Shown in pieces: positions 8,349 to 12,911 of a stretch of DNA of 12,911 nt. A model generated the notes under the pieces. The model saw only the letters and a program-made list of their open reading frames with translations, did not search any database and was not told where the DNA came from. Every line of letters starts with the position of its first letter. The stretch's first letter is position 1. The position numbers and the translations under genes are program-made. The stretch is from Pseudomonadota bacterium. GTDB lineage: Bacteria > Myxococcota > Myxococcia > Myxococcales > Myxococcaceae. The stretch is from assembly GCA_023424585.1 (NCBI GenBank), contig JAFADT010000748.1:1-12911 (forward strand), given 5' to 3'.

Positions 8349-9722
8349 TCAGCGCGCCTCCATCCACTGGAGGATGGGCCGCCACACGCGCACGCGCGCG
8401 TCCCGGGCGAGGAACAGGTCCGCGTGGCCCACGTCCAGCGCGCGCTGCGCCTCCGGGCGGCTGCGCACGATGAGGCGGGTGACGTCCGTGCTGCCCAGGA
8501 GGCGCGTGGAGTACTCCCCGTAGCTGCCCACGCCGCCCGCCGCGCCCACGTACAGCACCGGCACCTTCACGTCCTTCAGGTGGTCGTCGTAGGGCACGTC
8601 CAGGCCGCACAGCTGCGCCTCCGTCTCCACCACCTCGTTGAGGCTCTGGTAGGGCGCCGCCTGCTGGAAGTAGTCGAACAGGGTGGGCTCCGGCGTGAAG
8701 GCCGTCCTGGTGGGCCTGCCGGCGATGTCCGTGACGCTGCCCGCCAGGTGATAGCCCGGCGTCAACGGCTTGAGCGGATCGAGGAGGGCCCCGGTGTTCC
8801 CGGCGGCGATGATGGCGGCCTGCCGGTTGGTGGGGGGAGCGCCGCCCGCGAGCTTCACCGGCATGCTCGAGGGGTCGTTGGGGGCCTCGTCGGCCAGCCG
8901 GCCCAGCTCCCGCACCGGCATCCCGGGCGCGGGCCCCAGGAGGCCGCCCTCCGTGCGGCCCTCGTCGCGGGCCGTCTGGAGCGCCACGTACCGGTCGCAC
9001 GCCCACTGGCGCTGGTCGACGGCGTCCGGCGCGAAGCGCAGCACCATGTCCACGGGCACGAAGCCGTCCACGCGGCGCTGTCCGCGCGGGCGCTGCGACT
9101 CCGCGTCCAGGTACGCGTAGCCGATGGTCGCCCCCCGGCTCCAGCCCAGCAGGAACATCCGGTCCTTGCCCCCGCTGCCGGACAGCCGCCGCACCCCGTC
9201 CGCCAGCGCCAGGCCCGTGCCCACGTCCTGCACGTGCGTCCCCAGGGTCCAGTCCGCCATGAACGCGAAGTCCGTCTCCGCCTGCGGCACGTTCACCCAG
9301 CGCAGGTCCAGGCCCCACACGTCCACGTCCTCGCTCGCGAGGAACGCCGCCAGGGAGCGGCTCTCCGGCGTCGTCGTCACGCGGGTGTGCGTGAGGAACG
9401 CGGGCACGAAGCCCCACAGGTCCCCGTGCACCATGAACACCGCGCGGCGGGTCCGCGCCGGAACCCACGGGTATGACTCGCGCACCACCCGGTGCACGGT
9501 GACGGCGTCGTACCGGCCCTGGCCCACCCGCACCCTCCAGGTGTAGTGCGCCAGCCCGCCGCCCAGCGCCTCGCGCTTCGCGCTGGACGCGGCCAGCCCC
9601 GCGGACACCAGCGAACGCACCCAGGGATCCACCTGGAGCGTGGCCTCGTGCGCGTCCCCCGGCGTCGCGCGCAGTGCCACGAACAACACCAGCATCGCCC
9701 ACAGGCTCATTGTCCTACGCAT
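8349..9722 (-). CDS. Exported alpha/beta hydrolase
   Basis: A 457-aa protein with an N-terminal signal peptide (about 1-25, ending GDAHE), so probably periplasmic or secreted. The alpha/beta-hydrolase core shows an oxyanion-hole HG (H99-G100 in VFMVHGDLWGF), the nucleophile elbow GWSRG with S195, and a late histidine in VGHADLF (H433). The usual acid residue after strand 7 is not obvious: the strand PVLYVGAAGGVGSYGEY offers a Glu but no Asp. A long insertion (about 225-385) between the nucleophile and histidine regions would form a lid. Esterase, lipase or amidase activity is possible; the substrate is unknown. The ATG at 9722 is chosen for its GGAGG 5 bases upstream, which also puts the signal peptide at the N-terminus; the frame extends further but reads as non-coding. 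It diverges from the methyltransferase-E1 unit. Confidence 0.87.
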   Translation of the reverse strand: MRRTMSLWAMLVLFVALRATPGDAHEATLQVDPWVRSLVSAGLAASSAKREALGGGLAHYTWRVRVGQGRYDAVTVHRVVRESYPWVPARTRRAVFMVHGDLWGFVPAFLTHTRVTTTPESRSLAAFLASEDVDVWGLDLRWVNVPQAETDFAFMADWTLGTHVQDVGTGLALADGVRRLSGSGGKDRMFLLGWSRGATIGYAYLDAESQRPRGQRRVDGFVPVDMVLRFAPDAVDQRQWACDRYVALQTARDEGRTEGGLLGPAPGMPVRELGRLADEAPNDPSSMPVKLAGGAPPTNRQAAIIAAGNTGALLDPLKPLTPGYHLAGSVTDIAGRPTRTAFTPEPTLFDYFQQAAPYQSLNEVVETEAQLCGLDVPYDDHLKDVKVPVLYVGAAGGVGSYGEYSTRLLGSTDVTRLIVRSRPEAQRALDVGHADLFLARDARVRVWRPILQWMEAR

Positions 9723-9727
9723 ACCGA

Positions 9728-9732
9728 CCTCC
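9728..9732 (-). promoter_or_regulatory. Ribosome binding site fixing the hydrolase start
   Basis: GGAGG on the minus strand, 5 bases before the ATG at 9722. It rules out the longer frame that would bury the signal peptide. Confidence 0.75.
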
Positions 9733-9866
9733 ACTCGCATGCGGGTCCCCCACGCAGGGAAGCCCCTGGGACCGGCATCCAGGTCCAAGGTGCGGAGAGC
9801 CCCAGGAGCACCTTCCGCGCCAGGAGCCAAGTCATTGATTTCATTGGGCCTGCCCCGCAGGGCAAG

Positions 9867-9880
9867 CTTCACGCGTGAAG
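9867..9880. repeat. Perfect 14-bp palindrome CTTCACGCGTGAAG
   Basis: A perfect palindrome with no spacer, 145 bases upstream of the hydrolase start and 282 bases upstream of the methyltransferase start. Its size and perfect dyad fit a binding site for a dimeric repressor. It lies outside coding sequence under the starts chosen here. Confidence 0.45.
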
Positions 9881-10161
9881 GCCACCGGGCGCCATGCTTG
9901 AGCCTCTCCGAGTGAAAAGGCGCAGCACCGCGCGTGCTTCAGGGCTGAGACATGCGGACCACGGATGGCTCAGGGGCCGCGCGAGTGAACGGAGGGCCGC
10001 CCCCGCCCGCCAGGGCGTGTCTGTTCATTCAATCCAACACATACATCTGAAACAGGCAAGTCCTGGATGTTAGGGGAGGACGGAGGGGCAATCGCCGGGG
10101 GGCGAGGGGACGGGGGACAACACCAGGCCTCACCCAGACCCCCCAACGAGGGGGAGGACCC

Positions 10162-10878
10162 ATGCCCGAGACCGTCTTCGTCGACAACATCTGGAACGAC
10201 TTCGCGCACAGCTATGATCAGATGATCCCCGAGCTGCCGTGCTACCAGCGGCAGCGCGAGAAGATCCTCCGCGACACCCGGGAGCGCGCCTACGTCATCG
10301 ACGCGGGGTGCGGCACGGGGCTCGTGAGCGAGCCCATGGTGCGCCGGGGCCAGCGCGTCGTGGGGTTCGACAACAACCAGGCCATGCTCGCGCTGGCGGT
10401 GCGCCGGCGCGCCCTGGAGCCGGAGGCGGTGCGCGCCCGCTGGACGCTGCTGCCGGGGGACGTGTCGTCGTTCCCGCTGGAGGTGGAGGGGGCCGCGGAC
10501 GCGGTGGTGATGAACAACGTCCTCTTCTACGTGCGGGACGCGGAGGCCGTGCTGCGCGAGGCCTGGACGCACCTGAAGCCCGGCGGCGTGCTGTGCATGA
10601 CCAGCAACAAGCGGCCGCGGCCCAACCTGGAGCTGGTGCTGCGAAACTCCATCCAGGAGTGGGAGGCGCAGGGCCGGTGGACGGAGAAGCTCCAGCACGC
10701 GGTGAACCACCACCGCGCCTGCGCCCAGCGGCTCACCACGGACCCCAACGAGATGGTCACCTTCCTGGACACGGACCAGGCCGTGAAGCTGCTGGAGCAG
10801 GTGGGCTTCAGCGAGGCGCTGGTGGCCGACGGCGACGACTACTACGGCGAGAACTTCTACGTCTGCATGCGCAAGTAG
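10162..10878 (+). CDS. Class I SAM-dependent methyltransferase
   Basis: A soluble 238-aa methyltransferase of the Methyltransf_11/25 type. Motif I VIDAGCGTG (45-53) binds S-adenosylmethionine, D70 in VGFDNN is the acidic ribose-binding residue, GDVSSFPL (99-106) is the adenine-contact motif, and ADAVVMNNVLFYV is the post-II/IV region, followed by LKPGGVLCMTS. The C-terminal part (about 155-238) is less typical and presumably selects the substrate. GGGGGAGG, 4 bases before the ATG at 10162, supports the start. The E1-like gene begins 12 bases after its stop, so the two are almost certainly co-transcribed and probably act on the same molecule. The acceptor substrate, small molecule or peptide, cannot be told from sequence. 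Confidence 0.92.
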   Translation: MPETVFVDNIWNDFAHSYDQMIPELPCYQRQREKILRDTRERAYVIDAGCGTGLVSEPMVRRGQRVVGFDNNQAMLALAVRRRALEPEAVRARWTLLPGDVSSFPLEVEGAADAVVMNNVLFYVRDAEAVLREAWTHLKPGGVLCMTSNKRPRPNLELVLRNSIQEWEAQGRWTEKLQHAVNHHRACAQRLTTDPNEMVTFLDTDQAVKLLEQVGFSEALVADGDDYYGENFYVCMRK

Positions 10879-10890
10879 GGAGGCCCTTCC

Positions 10891-11724
10891 ATGACGAACG
10901 TGAACCCCCGTTTCCAGCGCAACCTGGGCGTCCTCCACCCGCAGACCATGGACAAGCTCGCCAGCACCCACGTGCTCGTCGCCGGCGTGGGCGGCGCCGG
11001 AGGCCAGTGCGCCGTGGACCTGGCGCGCCTGGGCTTCGGCTGCCTGACGCTCGCGGACTTCGACGTCTACGAGCGCCACAACATCAACCGGCAGGTGGGC
11101 TGCTTCGAGAGCACCCTCGGCCAGCCCAAGGTGGACGTGGTGGAGCGCATGTGCCGGGACATCCACCCGGACCTGCGCGTGCAGACGGTGAACGAGGGCA
11201 TCACCGACGACAACGTGGCGGGCGTGCTCCAGGGCCTGGGCGGCCTGCCGGCGGTGGACTACGTGGTGGAGGTCATCGACATCGCGGGCGCCCGCGCCAA
11301 GGAGTCGCTCCACCAGACGTGCCGCCAGGCGGGCATCCCCATCATGACCGGCCTCATGCTGGGCTTTGGCGCCGCGCTGCACGTCTTCCAGCCGGACGCG
11401 CCCCTCTACGAGGAGCTCTTCATCCTCCCGGACGGCCGCATCGACCTGCCGAAGATCATCCCGCACCTGGGCAGCTACATGCTCCAGGAGTACATGGACG
11501 CCTGCTACCAGGGAAAGGGCCACGCGCCCACGTGTGTGATTGGCGCCACCACCGCCGCGGGGCTGATGGTGAGTGAGATCATGCGCGGGGTGATGCTGGG
11601 GACTCGCGCGATGGTGTCCTGGCCCGAGTACCTCTACGTGGACCTCTTCGACCACCGCTACGTGCGAGGCTCCGTCGGCGCCGCCCAGCCGGCCCGGCCG
11701 GTGGGGCAGGGCGCCCGGGGCTGA
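10891..11724 (+). CDS. ThiF/MoeB/HesA-family E1-like adenylating enzyme without zinc cysteines
   Basis: A 277-aa enzyme of the family that adenylates a C-terminal carboxylate with ATP. The Rossmann nucleotide site is GVGGAGG (32-38), followed by DFD (56-58), HNINRQ (63-68) with R67 and Q68, K80 in GQPKVD, and D130 in VIDIAGAR, all matching MoeB/ThiF ATP-site residues. PTCVIGATTAAG (213-224) aligns with the MoeB segment carrying Cys187, making C215 the likely counterpart. The two CxxC zinc motifs of MoeB/ThiF are absent, and an insertion of about 30 residues (171-205) sits where the first would be. GGGAGG is upstream of the ATG at 10891. It pairs with the methyltransferase. No ubiquitin-like, rhodanese, E2 or JAB gene is in the window, so thiamine or molybdopterin synthesis is not supported; a natural-product or peptide-modifying role is possible. 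Confidence 0.9.
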   Translation: MTNVNPRFQRNLGVLHPQTMDKLASTHVLVAGVGGAGGQCAVDLARLGFGCLTLADFDVYERHNINRQVGCFESTLGQPKVDVVERMCRDIHPDLRVQTVNEGITDDNVAGVLQGLGGLPAVDYVVEVIDIAGARAKESLHQTCRQAGIPIMTGLMLGFGAALHVFQPDAPLYEELFILPDGRIDLPKIIPHLGSYMLQEYMDACYQGKGHAPTCVIGATTAAGLMVSEIMRGVMLGTRAMVSWPEYLYVDLFDHRYVRGSVGAAQPARPVGQGARG

Positions 11725-11750
11725 GCGCGGCCCGCGCGCTTCTCCGGGGC

Positions 11751-11774
11751 CGGGGGCCCAATCCTGGGCCCCCG
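11751..11774. terminator. Hairpin between convergent genes, probable bidirectional terminator
   Basis: A perfect 10-bp stem CGGGGGCCCA/TGGGCCCCCG with a 4-base ATCC loop, between the E1-like gene stop (11724) and the stop of the convergent small gene (11788). The symmetry suits both directions. There is no long T-run. Confidence 0.65.
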
Positions 11775-11787
11775 AATCCCCCGGGGA

Positions 11788-12237
11788 CTACATCACCACG
11801 CCGCGCGAGCGCGCTTCGTTCATCACCTGCGAGCCATCCACGCCCAGCCGCCGGGCGATGAAGCCCGCCGCCCCGTCCGCGTTCTTGTGCACGCGGATGA
11901 ACTGGTCGTCATACGTGCGCGTGACGATGAGCATCCCCGACACGATGACGCGCTGGAGGTTGTGCTGCAGCTCGTTGCCTTCGATGATGACGTGGATCTC
12001 CGAGAACAGCGACCGCGCGTCCGACAGCATGTTGGACAGGTGCCGGCGCTGCTCGCTGTTGGGGACCGCGGACTTCGCCCCAGCGATGGTCACCAACACC
12101 AGCGGCTGCTGATACTGCTGGTAGGCGGCCTGCATCTTCAGGAAGACCTGCTGAATCTCTTCCGGCGTCGGCGGAGCATCCCAGCGCAGGAAGAACACCT
12201 TGTCGATGACGTCTGTCTTGTAGACCGGAAGTGCCAT
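11788..12237 (-). CDS. Small soluble protein of unknown function, possibly STAS/SpoIIAA-like, 149 aa
   Basis: No catalytic motif, signal peptide or membrane segment is visible, so it is probably cytoplasmic. The sequence alternates strands and helices: DKVFFLRWDAPPTPEEIQQV, then a helix rich in Gln/Tyr (KMQAAYQQYQQ), the strand PLVLVTIAG, a helix RRHLSNMLSDARSLF, the strand EIHVIIEG, then a helix leading to SGMLIVTR and a C-terminal helix with FIARRLGVD. This beta-alpha pattern resembles the STAS/SpoIIAA-like proteins that myxobacteria carry in numbers, but that assignment is from memory and tentative. AAGGAG, 11 bases before the ATG at 12237, is a usable ribosome site. It is a single gene, convergent with the methyltransferase-E1 unit across a shared hairpin. 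Confidence 0.85.
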   Translation of the reverse strand: MALPVYKTDVIDKVFFLRWDAPPTPEEIQQVFLKMQAAYQQYQQPLVLVTIAGAKSAVPNSEQRRHLSNMLSDARSLFSEIHVIIEGNELQHNLQRVIVSGMLIVTRTYDDQFIRVHKNADGAAGFIARRLGVDGSQVMNEARSRGVVM

Positions 12238-12609
12238 GGCGTTCGCGACTCCTTCGTGTCGGACCCAGCGGCCGTCCCGGTCGGTACGCGTTCCGGGCGT
12301 TCTCCCTGGGCCTGGGGGACATCCTGCTCTTCAGCCGCGGTCAAGAAACTAGCCCCGGAGGCTGACATTGCTGAGACGACACATCCGCCCGGCCCGCGTG
12401 GCGTCACGGACTGTGTACTCGCCTCGGAGGTCCTCTTGGATGTCCACTGGAAGAAGCTGGACCCGGACGCCAGGGCCCCCACCCCCTGTCTGTGAATTCC
12501 GTCCCTCGCGCCAACTTTCAACAGTGACTCCCCATGAAAACAAGAAGGCCCCGGGAGCGCGGTGGCTCCCGGGGCCCTCGAGGGGCTTCAGGCCGTCAGG
12601 CGGAGGTGA
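12238..12609. other. Intergenic region between the small protein and the acylase
   Basis: About 370 bases. The right part holds the acylase terminator (12535-12576). The left part must hold the promoter of the minus-strand gene starting at 12237; TTGACC (12339-12344, minus) resembles a -35 box, but the bases 17 away (TGTCCC) are not a -10. The open frames through 12360-12540 do not look coding. Confidence 0.5.
12535..12576 (-). terminator. Intrinsic terminator of the acylase gene
   Basis: A perfect 12-bp stem, GGCCCCGGGAGC (12547-12558) with GCTCCCGGGGCC (12565-12576), and a 6-base loop. On the minus strand it is followed by TTCTTGTTTTC, the T-rich tract of an intrinsic terminator. It lies 33 bases past the stop of the minus-strand acylase. 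Confidence 0.85.
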
Positions 12610-12911
12610 CTACCCGCCGGAGACGGTGGTCTCCACCAGGTGCTCGTCCGCGGCGATCTCCGCGTCCGTGAAGAGGATGGGGCGCCACTGCTTCTGGGAG
12701 TACAGCCGGGTCTGGTCCGCGTGGTGCGGGGACGCCGGGTCGCCGGACTCGCTGTAGGTCAGCACCGCGTTGGCGTGGGGGCCCGCGTCGGTGAACTGGA
12801 GCGCCATGACGAAGGAGCTGCCGTTGTTGATGGGGTAGCCCTCCTTCGCCAGCAGGGTGGTGCTGTTGTAGGTGGGCGAGTGGGGCTGGGCGAAGTCGAA
12901 CACCGTGGTGC
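12610..12911 (-). CDS. Penicillin-acylase-family Ntn hydrolase, C-terminal end (partial, runs off right edge)
   Basis: Only about the last 100 residues are present; the frame remains open to base 12911, and the GTG at 12903 is internal (it reads TTVFDFAQ across it), not a start. The fragment has the C-terminal signature of the penicillin G acylase/AHL acylase/aculeacin acylase beta chain: GSSFVMALQFTD, VLTYSESGDPASPHHADQ, LYSQKQWRPILFTDAEI. Members are exported, self-cleaving amidases that remove acyl chains from penicillins, homoserine lactones or lipopeptides. The nucleophile serine and the signal peptide would be in the missing part. A strong intrinsic terminator follows. The substrate cannot be assigned, though quorum-signal or antibiotic deacylation would fit a predatory bacterium. 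Confidence 0.85.
   Translation of the reverse strand, partial: TTVFDFAQPHSPTYNSTTLLAKEGYPINNGSSFVMALQFTDAGPHANAVLTYSESGDPASPHHADQTRLYSQKQWRPILFTDAEIAADEHLVETTVSGG

Larger units (their letters stand above)
9723..10161. other. Divergent intergenic region before the methyltransferase-E1 unit
   Basis: About 440 bases between the hydrolase (minus) and the methyltransferase (plus). It holds a 14-bp palindrome (9867-9880), a locally AT-rich stretch at about 10020-10072 that is the likeliest promoter for the plus-strand unit, and one doubtful 32-codon frame (9952-10050). No clear -35/-10 pair was found. Confidence 0.55.

Noticed and set aside
9723..9872. Longer start for the alpha/beta hydrolase
   Set aside because: It would place 50 non-coding-like residues before a clear signal peptide and overlap the palindrome. 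The ATG at 9722 has GGAGG at ideal spacing.
12316..12344. Promoter for the 149-aa gene (TTGACC on the minus strand)
   Set aside because: The -35-like hexamer is good, but no -10-like sequence occurs at 16-18 bases, so it is only mentioned in the intergenic note.
12368..12757. Plus-strand open frame across the acylase terminator
   Set aside because: It reads through a strong terminator hairpin and the antisense of the acylase, and the translation is arginine/serine/proline-rich without any domain.

Overview
The window is very GC-rich and strongly third-position biased. It carries secreted hydrolases, lipoproteins, a sigma-54 activator and small lineage-type hypothetical genes, with mostly short intergenic gaps. 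This fits a predatory soil delta-proteobacterium of the Myxococcota, probably the Corallococcus/Myxococcus/Pyxidicoccus group. That placement is inference from style and remembered family resemblance, not from a search.

Layout, left to right. (1) 1-2037, minus strand: a secreted M28 zinc aminopeptidase with an Ig-like domain and a further C-terminal domain, running off the left edge. (2) 2331-2645, minus: a small unrecognised protein. (3) 2866-3138, plus: a glyoxalase/VOC gene that contains only the N-terminal half of the fold, followed in the same direction by tesB, acyl-CoA thioesterase II (3170-4039). (4) 4050-4622, minus: an unrecognised lipoprotein with an extra transmembrane segment. 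(5) 4707-5927, minus: a secreted F5/8C-polysaccharide lyase with a GC-rich hairpin after its stop. (6) 5928-6548: a gene-free ~620 bp divergent regulatory region with repeated motifs. (7) 6549-8342, plus: a sigma-54 activator with a PilZ domain, a degenerate receiver, an AAA+ domain and a Fis helix-turn-helix. (8) 8349-9722, minus: an exported alpha/beta hydrolase, convergent with the activator. (9) 9723-10161: a gene-poor divergent region. (10) 10162-11724, plus: a tight two-gene unit, SAM methyltransferase plus ThiF/MoeB-like E1 enzyme, ending at a strong hairpin. (11) 11788-12237, minus: a small soluble protein with a possible STAS/SpoIIAA-like pattern. (12) 12610-12911, minus: the C-terminus of a penicillin-acylase-type Ntn hydrolase, with an intrinsic terminator, running off the right edge.

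Functionally, the peptidase, lyase, hydrolase and acylase form an extracellular degradation set typical of predatory bacteria. The PilZ-containing activator lies divergent to the lyase and shares with it a region holding helically phased repeats, so it may control the lyase, itself, or both. The least explained unit is the methyltransferase-E1 pair: the E1 keeps its ATP-binding residues and the MoeB-type cysteine but lacks the CxxC zinc motifs, and no ubiquitin-like protein gene lies nearby. It is the best candidate here for an undescribed pathway. No CRISPR array, insertion sequence, tRNA or rRNA was recognised.
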